A stretch of 64,000 bases of DNA from Armatimonadota bacterium (lineage in GTDB: Bacteria > Armatimonadota > UBA5829): NCBI GenBank assembly GCA_039679645.1, contig JBDKUO010000066.1, forward strand, positions 1-64,000, in the 5' to 3' direction. The notes below the pieces were generated by a model. It saw nothing but the letters and a program-made list of their open reading frames with translations. It was not told the origin of the DNA and did not search any database. Positions 17,037 through 25,533 of this stretch are shown here, piece by piece. A program made the position numbers and the translations under genes. The first letter of the stretch is position 1. Each line of letters opens with the position of its first letter.

Positions 17037-17907
17037 GTTTCGCTCTACACAAATAGCAAAACGTATTACAGCCGTCATTCCGAGGAGGAACAACAAGGAA
17101 TCTGCTGTTAAGGATATAAAAAGGCAAATATCCCGCATCGCTCGAAATGAGCAAGCGATCGTTGTGTTATTTGTATTGATGGTTGCGTGCCTTGTATTCG
17201 CTAGTGCGCCCTGCTTTGCTCAAAGCGGAACACCTGTGCCAAAGATAGACATAGGTGTGGGAAGCGCAAAAAGCCCCGAAGAGGTATCTAGTAGTCTGCA
17301 GATACTGTTTATATTGACCATTCTATCCCTTGCTCCTGCGCTGCTGATCATGCTGACATCATTCACACGGATTATTATCGTGCTCTCATTTACACGCAGT
17401 GCAATAGGCTCTGCTCAAGTCCCGCCCAACTCGGTTCTGGTCGGCCTTGCATTATTTCTGACATTCTTTACTATGGCTCCTGTGTGGCAGCAAGTTAATA
17501 CAACCGCGCTTCAGCCATATATGAATCATAAGATATCGTTTGATAAGGCGACAAGCAATGCCACAGGCCCTATTAAGGACTTTATGCTGAAGCAGACCCG
17601 TCCAAAGGATATTGGCTTGTTTATTAACCTGTCGAAGTCGCCAAGACCGCATACTAAAGACGATCTGCAGATGCATGTGCTCATTCCTGCATTTCTAATC
17701 AGCGAACTCAAGACAGCTTTTACCATCGGTTTCGTAATCTTTATCCCATTCTTGGTAATCGACATGGTTGTCTCCGTGACTCTGATGTCGATGGGTATGA
17801 TGATGCTGCCGCCGGTAATGATATCACTGCCTTTTAAGATACTGCTGTTCGTGCTTGTAGACGGCTGGCACCTCATAGTTCGCTCGCTTGCTCTGAGTTT
17901 CCACTAG
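17029..17907 (+). CDS. fliP: Flagellar export gate protein FliP
   Basis: The 292-residue protein has an unusually long basic N-terminus (about 45 residues) before a signal-like helix ending at the CFAQ site. The conserved FliP core follows: ILTILSLAPALLIMLTSFTRIIIVLSFTR, PPNSVLVGLALFLTFFTM, KTAFTIGFVIFIPFLVIDMVVS and LMSMGMMMLPPVMISLPFKILLFVLVDGW. FliP is the main pore subunit of the flagellar type III channel. A terminator-like hairpin follows, splitting fliP from fliQ. Confidence 0.93.
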   Translation: MSEFRSTQIAKRITAVIPRRNNKESAVKDIKRQISRIARNEQAIVVLFVLMVACLVFASAPCFAQSGTPVPKIDIGVGSAKSPEEVSSSLQILFILTILSLAPALLIMLTSFTRIIIVLSFTRSAIGSAQVPPNSVLVGLALFLTFFTMAPVWQQVNTTALQPYMNHKISFDKATSNATGPIKDFMLKQTRPKDIGLFINLSKSPRPHTKDDLQMHVLIPAFLISELKTAFTIGFVIFIPFLVIDMVVSVTLMSMGMMMLPPVMISLPFKILLFVLVDGWHLIVRSLALSFH

Positions 17908-17932
17908 CTCGTTTTTTATATCTTGTTTTTGA

Positions 17933-17959
17933 TGGTCCGGGTCTAGGCCCGGACTTTTT
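17933..17959 (+). terminator. Hairpin with T-run between fliP and fliQ; copy of a palindromic repeat
   Basis: GTCCGGG (17935-17941) pairs with CCCGGAC (17948-17954) and is followed by TTTTT. This has the form of an intrinsic terminator inside the flagellar cluster. Its sequence GATGGTCCGGGTCTAG is almost the same as one arm of the 50-base palindrome in the RNase P RNA gene (36258-36307). It is therefore probably a dispersed repeat that may also attenuate transcription. Confidence 0.65.
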
Positions 17960-18066
17960 ACTGTACGCCTTATAGCTGCCCCAAGACACCCTGGCCCGAA
18001 AATTGCTATAACCACGTCTGGTGCAATTCGTAATGCACAACTAATAACTCACAACGGAGTAAGTAA

Positions 18067-18336
18067 ATGACTGATGCCGGAGTTCTTGATCTAGCACAGC
18101 GCGCGGTTATGATAGCGCTTATGATATGCGCGCCGGCTTTGGGTCTGGGAATGGTTGTAGGTCTGGTGGTGAGCGTGTTTCAGGCTGCTACTCAGATTCA
18201 AGAGATGACACTTACATTTGTGCCGAAGATACTTGCTGTCGTGACTGCGCTTGTGGTCTTTGGGCCATGGATGCTCAGGAGCATGGTGTCTTTCACAACT
18301 AAACTATTCGTCAGTCTTCCCAATCTGGTGCACTGA
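18067..18336 (+). CDS. fliQ: Flagellar export gate protein FliQ
   Basis: At 89 residues with two membrane helices (VMIALMICAPALGLGMVVGLVVSVFQA, FVPKILAVVTALVVFGPWMLRSMVSF) this is a standard FliQ. ATQIQEMTLTFVPK between them is the family loop that plugs the pore. GGAG precedes the ATG at 18067. The 159-base gap before it is wide for this cluster and holds the fliP-fliQ hairpin. Confidence 0.93.
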   Translation: MTDAGVLDLAQRAVMIALMICAPALGLGMVVGLVVSVFQAATQIQEMTLTFVPKILAVVTALVVFGPWMLRSMVSFTTKLFVSLPNLVH

Positions 18337-18354
18337 CCGTCTTTGCGTCTAAAT

Positions 18355-18390
18355 GTCATAACGTTCCACGTCTAATCTCGACGTTATGAC
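18355..18390. repeat. Perfect inverted repeat between fliQ and fliR
   Basis: GTCATAACGT (18355-18364) and ACGTTATGAC (18381-18390) form perfect 10-base arms around a 16-base loop, flanked by GCGTC/GACGC-like extensions. There is no T-run. It lies in the only gap between fliQ and fliR, and fliR has no obvious ribosome binding site behind it. Confidence 0.6.
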
Positions 18391-18422
18391 GCACGACGCA
18401 GTGACGTTGTGACTCAATAATT

Positions 18423-19199
18423 ATGGATATCCTCGGATTTGGTATAGCTCAAATATTGACCTTTCTGCTTGTGCTTGCGCGAGTGGGTGGTATATTCACG
18501 TCAGCGCCCATATTCGGCAATACGAATGTGGCGCCGATGGTGCGTATCTGCATCGCGCTGGCGCTTACATTTGTGTTTTTGCCGATGGCGCAGCCCTGGA
18601 GCGCATCATTCGATCTGCTGCCGTTCTTTTTTGCGATTATAAAGGAGGCTATGATCGGAGTGTTGATGGGCTTTCTAGCTTCATTGATGTTTGCAGCGAT
18701 TCAGATGGCCGGAGCCTATATCGACCTTTCGATGGGTTTTGGATTTGCGCAAGTAGTTGACCCGATGACCAAAGAGCAGAACGCTGTGCTCGGCCAGCTT
18801 CAAAACCTGGCAGCCACACTTGTTTTTCTTGCGGTGAACGGACATCACATAATGATAAGGGGCCTTGCGGATAGTTTTGCGATACTGCCTCTAGGCCAAA
18901 TGGGTTTTTCACCGGAGACTGGTGCCGGTATGATGCAAATATTCGGAACGATCTTCCTTGCTGCTTTGAGGATAGCGGCTCCGGTTGTTGGGGCAATCTT
19001 CCTCACTGATGTCGCACTGGGTATTCTTGCCCGCACCGTTCCCCAACTCAATGTATTTGTCGTGGGCTTCCCGGCAAAGCTTACTGTTGGCCTTGTTGCA
19101 ATGATGGCTGTGCTGCCGATAGCGGTGGGTGTAATGGTCGGTTTGTTTAGTGGAATGCATGGCGACATTATCGCTCTGCTGAAGCATTTGAAGGTATAG
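18423..19199 (+). CDS. fliR: Flagellar export gate protein FliR
   Basis: The 258-residue protein is very hydrophobic with about six membrane segments, including ILTFLLVLARVGGIFTSAPIF, IKEAMIGVLMGFLASLMFAAIQMAGAYIDLSMGF and the C-terminal VGLVAMMAVLPIAVGVMVGLF. These match FliR, which completes the FliPQR export channel. The start ATG at 18423 lacks a clear Shine-Dalgarno sequence. flhB starts 3 bases after its stop. Confidence 0.93.
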   Translation: MDILGFGIAQILTFLLVLARVGGIFTSAPIFGNTNVAPMVRICIALALTFVFLPMAQPWSASFDLLPFFFAIIKEAMIGVLMGFLASLMFAAIQMAGAYIDLSMGFGFAQVVDPMTKEQNAVLGQLQNLAATLVFLAVNGHHIMIRGLADSFAILPLGQMGFSPETGAGMMQIFGTIFLAALRIAAPVVGAIFLTDVALGILARTVPQLNVFVVGFPAKLTVGLVAMMAVLPIAVGVMVGLFSGMHGDIIALLKHLKV

Positions 19200-19202
19200 C
19201 GG

Positions 19203-20264
19203 ATGGGACTTGAGGACAAAACCGAGTCGGCGACCCCCCGTAGGCGGCAAGAAGCTCGTGAAGAGGGACGCGTTGCGCGCAGTGTGGAGCTAAACTCGGC
19301 ATTAATCTTACTTACGTCGCTGATTATCTTGCGCGTGACCGGTCCTATGGTCGTCGACAGACTTCGCGGCGTGGCAGTTGAATCATTTACTCGTTTTCCG
19401 ACACATGATCTCGTGATTGGCGACGTCAGCTCACGGGTGGTACGGTTATTGCTGGCAATAGGCCCGGCGATTGCTCCTTTGGTATTAGGTGTGGCCGTTA
19501 TCGGATTTGTGGCGAATGTACTACAGGTTGGGCTGACTATATCAGGCAAAGCGCTGCAGTTCAAGGCTGAGAGGCTGAACCCGCTCTCCGGTATAACCCG
19601 AATGTTTTCGATGCAGGCCGGGGTAGAACTGGCAAAGTCTGTAGCAAAGATTGCAATTATAGGATATATTGTTTTCTCATTTATTCGAGACAAATATACA
19701 GAGATCGCAAGTTTGACTGGCGCCGGATATTTTACAACTTGTTCTGTTATCGGACAACTCGTATGGCAGGTGCTTCTTCGAGCGGCGATTGCACTGTTTA
19801 TCATCGCCGCGCTTGACTATATGTTCCAGCGTCATCAGCTCGAAAAGAGCATAAAAATGACTAAGCAGGAAGTCAAGGAAGACTTAAAACGGTCTGAAGG
19901 AGACCCGCTGATTAAGAGCAAGATCCGTCAAAAGCAGCGCCAGATGTCTCAGCGGAGAATGATGCGCGAGGTGCCTAAAGCGGATGTTGTCGTTACCAAC
20001 CCGACGCATTTTGCGGTTGCTCTTAAGTATGATTCGGAGAGGGGCTCTGCGCCGATTGTCGTGGCCAAGGGCCAAGACCTTATTGCTAAGCGGATCAAGG
20101 AAATTGCAGGCGAAAACAATGTTCCCATTGTTGAAAATGTCCAGTTGGCCCGAGCGCTGTATGCTTCGGTTGAGATCGGTGACGAGATTCCAGCCGAACT
20201 CTACCAGGCAGTGGCTGAGATTCTTGCTTATGTATACAAACTCAGCAAGAAGCTGGCTAGATAG
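19203..20264 (+). CDS. flhB: Flagellar export switch protein FlhB
   Basis: The 353-residue protein opens with DKTESATPRRRQEAREEGRVARS, has four membrane helices and a cytoplasmic domain with the autocleavage motif N266-P-T-H in VVTNPTHFAVAL. Cleavage between N and P changes substrate choice from hook to filament proteins. KMTKQEVKEDLKRSEGDPLIKSKIR is the conserved linker (in blocks). It is complete and of usual length. Confidence 0.95.
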   Translation: MGLEDKTESATPRRRQEAREEGRVARSVELNSALILLTSLIILRVTGPMVVDRLRGVAVESFTRFPTHDLVIGDVSSRVVRLLLAIGPAIAPLVLGVAVIGFVANVLQVGLTISGKALQFKAERLNPLSGITRMFSMQAGVELAKSVAKIAIIGYIVFSFIRDKYTEIASLTGAGYFTTCSVIGQLVWQVLLRAAIALFIIAALDYMFQRHQLEKSIKMTKQEVKEDLKRSEGDPLIKSKIRQKQRQMSQRRMMREVPKADVVVTNPTHFAVALKYDSERGSAPIVVAKGQDLIAKRIKEIAGENNVPIVENVQLARALYASVEIGDEIPAELYQAVAEILAYVYKLSKKLAR

Positions 20265-20307
20265 TCAAAAAGTTGAGCGCTTTCCGACTGACTTATTAAG
20301 GTGAATA

Positions 20308-22413
20308 ATGGCTGTAGCAGTTCCACAACAACAGGATAAGTCTTCCTCGCCGCTTGGTGCGATGAGTCGTCACAGTGATGTGATGATTGCGGGCGTGGCG
20401 GTTATGATCGTCGGAATGATGATCCTGCCGCTGCCGCACTGGGTATTGGACATGCTGCTTTGCGCGAATATTGCACTTGCGCTCTCAATTCTACTCGTCT
20501 CGATGTATACCTCTGAGCCTTTGCAATTCAGCTCGTTTCCATCGCTGCTGCTGATGACGACGCTTTTCAGATTATCTCTAAACATATCCGCAACCAGGCT
20601 TATTCTGCTGCATGCTGATGCCGGTGCTGTTATATCCGCATTTGGTTCGGTCGTGGTCGGCGGTAACTACGTTGTCGGTATAGTTGTTTTCATAATCTTG
20701 ATCATAATTCAGTTTGTGGTTATCACAAATGGTGCGGGACGTGTCGCTGAAGTCGCCGCGAGGTTTACGTTGGACGCTATGCCCGGCAAGCAGATGGCAA
20801 TTGACGCCGATCTCAACGCTGGAATCATTGATGAAAAAGAAGCACAGCGTCGACGAAAAAATGTGGGGCGCGAAGCCGATTTCTACGGAGCCATGGACGG
20901 CGCCACCAAATTTGTGCGTGGTGATGCTATTGCGGCTATAATAATGATCATCGTGAACATCCTCGGTGGGTTTGCCGTGGGTATCGCCCAGCACGGGATG
21001 GACATAATGCAGGCTCTGCAGACTTATACGCTGCTGACCGTTGGTGAAGGTCTGGTCACTCAGATTCCTGCGTTGCTCATCTCTACTGCTACAGGTTTGA
21101 TGGTAACTAAGAACGGTTCTGAGAAGAGTCTTGGCTTGGAACTTATGACCCAGATATTCTCCAGACCTAAAGCTATCGCAATAACGGCCACTGTTTTTGG
21201 TGTGCTTGTGATCGTGCCGGGAATGCCTAAAATTCCACTGCTTTCGGCTGCCGGGCTTGCCGGATTGGTCGCCTATTTCCTGGCTCAGAATGAGAAGCAG
21301 ACTGCCATTGATGCGGCTAAGGCAAAGGCATTGAAAGCGGCTGCTCCAGCGCCCACTAACCCTGAGTCGATGACCGATCTGATTGGTGTCGATCCTTTGG
21401 CTTTGGAAGTCGGTTACGGCCTGATCCCGCTTGCCGATCCCAAACAGGGCGGTGAACTGCTTGACCGCATCACTATGATTCGCAAGCAGGCAGTTATGGA
21501 CATGGGCGTTCTGGTTCCGGCTATTAGGGTTCGTGATAATGTCCAGCTCGGTGCCAACGAGTATGTACTAAAACTACGCGGCACTGAAATTGCGCGTGGG
21601 GAGGTTTTCCTCAATCAATATCTCGCCATGAACCCGGGTGGGGCTACTGAGAAGCTCAACGGGATAGATACGGTCGAACCTGCGTTCAATCTTCCAGCCA
21701 CCTGGATATCGGAGTCTCAGAAGATGTTTGCTGAAGTTGCGGGATACACTGTTGTCGATCCGACGACTGTTCTAGTCACGCATCTTACCGAACTTGTCCG
21801 CAAGCATGCTGCGCAACTGCTCACCAGGCAGGAGACACAGCAGTTGATTGACGCCGCTAAAGAAGAGGCTCCGACTGTGGTGAGTGAGCTTATACCAGAA
21901 GTCATGGGTGTTGGCGATGTTCAGAAAGTATTGCAGAACCTGCTCGCTGAGCGAGTCTCAATTCGCGATATCGTTGCCATACTCGAATCACTGGCCGACT
22001 TTGCGGGAGCCACCAAAGATACTGATATTCTGACGGAATACACGCGCCAGCGTCTTGCGCTTGCGATCTGCAGGCAGCATCAGGGTCCGGACGGCAAGAT
22101 TTCCGTGTTTGGCCTGCATCCGAGTGTGGAGCAGATAATCACTGATAACATCAGGCAGACCGAGCTTGGAGCACGGTTGATTCTGGATCCAAGCCTGGTA
22201 CAGGAATTGCTATCTGCTATACGTGTTCAGGTAGAGAACCTGACTGAGCGGGGATTTACTCCCATTGCACTGTGCTCCCCAAGGACGAGGATGCACTTGC
22301 GGGGACTGGTTGAGCAATCATTCTCCAATCTTACGGTTCTCTCATATGCGGAGATCGCACCTGATATCAATGTTGACTCTATAGGAATGGTGAAGCTTAA
22401 AAATGCGAATTAA
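20308..22413 (+). CDS. flhA: Flagellar export gate protein FlhA
   Basis: The 701-residue protein has eight N-terminal membrane helices and the FHIPEP-type loop (AEVAARFTLDAMPGKQMAID, then ADLNAGIIDEKEAQRRR), followed by a large cytoplasmic domain that docks chaperone-substrate complexes. AAGGTGAATA precedes the ATG at 20308. It overlaps flhF by 11 bases. Length and order (flhB-flhA-flhF-flhG) are canonical. Confidence 0.96.
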   Translation: MAVAVPQQQDKSSSPLGAMSRHSDVMIAGVAVMIVGMMILPLPHWVLDMLLCANIALALSILLVSMYTSEPLQFSSFPSLLLMTTLFRLSLNISATRLILLHADAGAVISAFGSVVVGGNYVVGIVVFIILIIIQFVVITNGAGRVAEVAARFTLDAMPGKQMAIDADLNAGIIDEKEAQRRRKNVGREADFYGAMDGATKFVRGDAIAAIIMIIVNILGGFAVGIAQHGMDIMQALQTYTLLTVGEGLVTQIPALLISTATGLMVTKNGSEKSLGLELMTQIFSRPKAIAITATVFGVLVIVPGMPKIPLLSAAGLAGLVAYFLAQNEKQTAIDAAKAKALKAAAPAPTNPESMTDLIGVDPLALEVGYGLIPLADPKQGGELLDRITMIRKQAVMDMGVLVPAIRVRDNVQLGANEYVLKLRGTEIARGEVFLNQYLAMNPGGATEKLNGIDTVEPAFNLPATWISESQKMFAEVAGYTVVDPTTVLVTHLTELVRKHAAQLLTRQETQQLIDAAKEEAPTVVSELIPEVMGVGDVQKVLQNLLAERVSIRDIVAILESLADFAGATKDTDILTEYTRQRLALAICRQHQGPDGKISVFGLHPSVEQIITDNIRQTELGARLILDPSLVQELLSAIRVQVENLTERGFTPIALCSPRTRMHLRGLVEQSFSNLTVLSYAEIAPDINVDSIGMVKLKNAN

Positions 22414-23575
22414 GACCTTTGAGGCTCCGACGATGCAGGAAGCGCTCGTACTTGCCAAGATGGAACTTGGCGAGGATGCGGTGGTGCTCAATACCAAGCA
22501 TGTAAAGGCCGGAGGGCTGCTTGGCCTGGGTGGACATGGAAAAGTGGAGCTTATGGCCGCCATTGAAGATATAGCGGAGAGTGGAGAGCAGAGAGCAGAG
22601 AGTACGGATATGCAGATGCCTCGATTCCAAGGCGAAGCGGCTGAGCCGAAGCCTGTAATGCAGGCTCCACAAACAATCCCGTCTGCAGCACCGCTAGCCG
22701 CAAAGCTCTATGGCACAACAGCCGTCGCAACAGACGGTGGGTCTGAGATTGGTCAACTTCGCTCTGAACTAAAAGAACTCAGCGCAGTTGTGGAAAGGCT
22801 TCTGGCAGGGCAGTCGATTCAAAGCCCATCCATAAGCCAGGATAAACCTCTTCTAATCAGATGTGGAGTAGATGAGGGGATAGCGCGAGGAGTGCTTTCC
22901 GATCTGCTTTCAATAGAGGACCCTACTCAGCTTGCCTCTATGCTTGCTGCAAAGATGCAGGGATTTGCAACACCGCTGGTGCTTGATAGACGTCAGGTGA
23001 TCGCAGTCGTCGGGCCGACCGGTGTGGGGAAAACCACCACACTGGCGAAACTTGCCGCAAAGTTCTCTCTGGAGCAAGGCAAGAAAGTCGCGCTGGTTAC
23101 GGCAGATACATACAGAATCGGCGCTGTGGAGCAGCTACGCACTTATGCCAGAATTATGGGCGTGCCATTGGAAATTGCTCTTTCACCTGAAGAAGTGACT
23201 GCCGATGTTGCCAAGCACCAGGACAAAGACGTTGTGCTTATCGACACGGTCGGGCGAAGCCAGCGCAGTGACGAGCATCTTCAGGAACTAAAAGCATTTG
23301 TGGATGCCGCATCGCCGACCGAGACGCATCTTGTTATAGCAGCGTCGCTGGCGCCTGAGATTCAGCAAGAGGCAGTGGAAAAGTTCAAGGTCCTCTCGCC
23401 TACCAGACTTATAATCACAAAGCTGGATGAATCGCCCAGCAGAGGGTGTGTAGTTAATCTGCCTCTGCGGACTGGGCTTGGTATTTCATGCCTCACGGCG
23501 GGGCAGAATGTCCCACAGGACATAGATTTTGCCGATGCGGGCAAGATTGCCCGAGTAGTGTTGGAGGTTGTTTGA
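22403..23575 (+). CDS. flhF: Flagellar SRP-like GTPase FlhF
   Basis: The 390-residue protein begins MRIKTFEAPTMQEALVLAKMELGEDAVVLNTK, the family's B domain, followed by a variable linker and an NG GTPase domain. GTPase motifs: G1 GPTGVGKTTTLAKLAAKF, G2/3 TADTYRIGAVEQLRTYA and DTVGRSQ, and TKLDES. FlhF sets the position and number of flagella with FlhG. It ends in a TGATG overlap with flhG. Confidence 0.94.
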   Translation: MRIKTFEAPTMQEALVLAKMELGEDAVVLNTKHVKAGGLLGLGGHGKVELMAAIEDIAESGEQRAESTDMQMPRFQGEAAEPKPVMQAPQTIPSAAPLAAKLYGTTAVATDGGSEIGQLRSELKELSAVVERLLAGQSIQSPSISQDKPLLIRCGVDEGIARGVLSDLLSIEDPTQLASMLAAKMQGFATPLVLDRRQVIAVVGPTGVGKTTTLAKLAAKFSLEQGKKVALVTADTYRIGAVEQLRTYARIMGVPLEIALSPEEVTADVAKHQDKDVVLIDTVGRSQRSDEHLQELKAFVDAASPTETHLVIAASLAPEIQQEAVEKFKVLSPTRLIITKLDESPSRGCVVNLPLRTGLGISCLTAGQNVPQDIDFADAGKIARVVLEVV

Positions 23576-24444
23576 TGCTTGATCAGGCCGAGGCTTTAAG
23601 GGAGCTTGTTCGAGACAGGGTTATGTGCTGCGGGTCAAATTTACGGCCACCAAAGCTCTATACTATAGCCGTAACAAGCGGTAAGGGTGGGGTAGGTAAG
23701 ACCAGCATTGCTGTAAATCTTGCGCTGCTGCTTGCTCGTTCAGGAAGACGTGTGCGGCTGGTGGATGCAGATTTCGGTTTGTCCAACGCCGAAGTGCTGC
23801 TGGGTATTGCACCGAAATATACTCTCAATGATGTGCTTCGCGGCAAAGTCGATGCGTCCGACGCATGGAGTGACGGCCCCGAGGGTTTGAAACTGCTTTC
23901 GTCGGGATCGGGTTTGGAGGATATGGCGAACCTTGATGGGCAGGCAGGAGTCAGCCTGATTGATTTCGTTCTCAGGACGGCCACTGACGGTGAGATAGTC
24001 ATAATAGACACTTCACCCGGAATCAGCGAGTCAGTCTCCTCAATCTTAGCATTTGCGGATGAGGTAATGGTAGTGACCACGCCTGAGCCGACATCCATTA
24101 CCGATTCGTATGCTGCGATGAAAGTGCTGGTTTCCAGGCTTCCCGATGCTCAAATTACGCTTGTCGCCAACTGCTGCGCATCTCCCGCGCAAGCGAGCGC
24201 AGTCGCCGACGGATTGAAGAATGTATGTGAGCGATTTCTTGGCAGGAGCTTTCAGAGATATGAATATCTGCCCAGTGACGGCACTGTAGGGTGGGCGATC
24301 CGCACGCAGAAGCCTCTAGTGCTCTCATCACCGCAGTGTGCGGTTGGGCCTTGGCTAAGGAAGATGGCGATCAAGTTGGACGACAGGATTCGCAGGCGCG
24401 AGTTTATATCGGCTCCTATGGAAATGGAACTGGTAGGGGTGTAG
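23575..24444 (+). CDS. flhG: Flagellar number regulator FlhG (MinD-like ATPase, FleN/YlxH)
   Basis: The 289-residue protein starts MLDQAEALRELV. The DQAxxLR motif is known to stimulate the FlhF GTPase. The deviant Walker A is TSGKGGVGKTSIAVNLALLL, and VDADFGLSNAEVLLG and IIDTSPGISESV complete the MinD-type site. The ATG at 23575 overlaps the flhF stop (TGATG) with GGAGG 7 bases upstream. A longer in-frame start at 23488 lies inside flhF and is rejected. The C-terminus lacks an obvious MinD-style amphipathic membrane helix. Confidence 0.92.
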   Translation: MLDQAEALRELVRDRVMCCGSNLRPPKLYTIAVTSGKGGVGKTSIAVNLALLLARSGRRVRLVDADFGLSNAEVLLGIAPKYTLNDVLRGKVDASDAWSDGPEGLKLLSSGSGLEDMANLDGQAGVSLIDFVLRTATDGEIVIIDTSPGISESVSSILAFADEVMVVTTPEPTSITDSYAAMKVLVSRLPDAQITLVANCCASPAQASAVADGLKNVCERFLGRSFQRYEYLPSDGTVGWAIRTQKPLVLSSPQCAVGPWLRKMAIKLDDRIRRREFISAPMEMELVGV

Positions 24445-24445
24445 G

Positions 24446-24676
24446 ATGATCCAGTCCGTGTGGAAGCTGATAAGCCTGCTGATCGGGCTGGTTGTGTTCC
24501 TCAGTGTCGGCATGGTGTTGTGGCTGGCCGGTGAGGATCTGATATGGATTGTTATAAAGTCCATAGGTGCATTCTTTGTTTGTTGGATTGTCTTGGGCCA
24601 GCTAGGCGGTATGCTGGTGGCAGTGTTGAAAAGCTCAACTCAGCAAGAAGAAGATGCTGAGTCACAAGAGTCATAA
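24446..24676 (+). CDS. Small two-helix membrane protein in the flagellar cluster
   Basis: The 76-residue protein has two predicted membrane helices (VWKLISLLIGLVVFLSVGMVLWLAG and WIVIKSIGAFFVCWIVLGQLGGML) and an acidic Gln/Glu tail. Its ATG is one base after the flhG stop, and fliA follows in 26 bases, so it is co-transcribed. I do not recognise the family. The position between flhG and fliA suggests a flagellar or membrane-regulatory role, but nothing in the sequence proves it. Confidence 0.75.
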   Translation: MIQSVWKLISLLIGLVVFLSVGMVLWLAGEDLIWIVIKSIGAFFVCWIVLGQLGGMLVAVLKSSTQQEEDAESQES

Positions 24677-24702
24677 GAAGTAATCAGAGAGGTTGATTGA
24701 CC

Positions 24703-25461
24703 ATGGTTCAGCGAGAGAAGCTGTGGCGGGAGTACAAACAAAATGGAAGTGAACAGGCAAGGGACGGCCTCATCACCGAGTACGCCTACCTGGCGAAATA
24801 CGCCGTAGACCGTCTCAACCTGTCGCCTTCGGGCGCATTGGGCTATGATGACCTGATCGGTCATGCAGTCATTGGGCTAATTGACGCAATCGAGAAGTTC
24901 GACCCCGAGCGCAATGTCAAATTTGAGACCTATGCGCTGACTCGAATCCGGGGCGAAGTGATCGATATCATCAGAAGCTTGGACTGGACCCCCAGGTCTG
25001 TGCGAAGAAATGAGACAATTCTTCGTGACGCGTATGCCCGGCTAGAAATGCAGTACAAGCGCCCGCCAACTGATTCTGAGGTTTCCCAGTATCTTGAGAT
25101 CGAAGTTACGGAGCTTGAGAAGATGCTTGCTGATGTCGGTCAATCGGCTTTGCTCTCGCTCGACGAAATGATCGCCAGCGGTGGTGATATCCTTGCCAGA
25201 GGCGATAGTGAATTTGATGACCCTGCATCATGCGCGGAGCGCGCTGATCAAAAGAGGCTTCTTGTTAAGTCGATAGATGAGCTTCCGGAGCGGGAGAAGC
25301 AGGTTGTAGCTCTTTATTACTACGAAAATCTGACCCAGAAAGAAATTGCCGCAGTGCTCGGAGTAACCGAATCGCGTGTGTGCCAGATTCATACAAAGGC
25401 CGTGCTGAGACTTTCGGGCAAACTGTCAAGAACATCGGCATGCTTTGCAATGGCTGCTTAG
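24703..25461 (+). CDS. fliA: Flagellar RNA polymerase sigma factor FliA (sigma-28/SigD/WhiG type)
   Basis: The 252-residue protein has sigma region 2 (LSPSGALGYDDLIGHAVIGLIDAIEKFDPERNVKFETYALTRIRGEVIDIIRSLDWTPRSVR, in blocks), region 3 and a region 4 HTH (LPEREKQVVALYYYENLTQKEIAAVLGVTESRVCQIHTKA). Four domains without region 1.1 and the DIIRSLDW-PRSVR block mark the FliA group. AGAGAGG favours the ATG at 24703 over a TTG at 24697. No anti-sigma FlgM gene lies next to it. It ends the cluster before a strong terminator. Confidence 0.94.
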   Translation: MVQREKLWREYKQNGSEQARDGLITEYAYLAKYAVDRLNLSPSGALGYDDLIGHAVIGLIDAIEKFDPERNVKFETYALTRIRGEVIDIIRSLDWTPRSVRRNETILRDAYARLEMQYKRPPTDSEVSQYLEIEVTELEKMLADVGQSALLSLDEMIASGGDILARGDSEFDDPASCAERADQKRLLVKSIDELPEREKQVVALYYYENLTQKEIAAVLGVTESRVCQIHTKAVLRLSGKLSRTSACFAMAA

Positions 25462-25494
25462 TTTAGCCGATATGGAGGAAAAGAGGAGCTTGAT

Positions 25495-25530
25495 GCTGCC
25501 GGATGGATTTTCATCCGGCAGCTTTTCTTT
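25495..25530 (+). terminator. Rho-independent terminator closing the flagellar cluster
   Basis: GCTGCCGGATG pairs perfectly with CATCCGGCAGC (11 base pairs, 6-base loop), followed by TTTTCTTT. It sits between fliA and the convergent moeA-like gene and could also serve the opposite strand in part. Confidence 0.93.
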
Positions 25531-25533
25531 ATG

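Noticed and set aside
18845-19804. 319-residue minus-strand ORF over fliR and flhB
   Set aside because: Ser/Thr/Ala/Arg-rich composition typical of the reverse of a codon-biased gene. fliR and flhB are certain.
2274-25461. Sigma-28 promoters inside the flagellar cluster
   Set aside because: I looked for TAAAGTTT-N11-GCCGATAA-like pairs in the main gaps and saw none with acceptable spacing. A GCCGATAT at the end of fliA has no -35 at the right distance.
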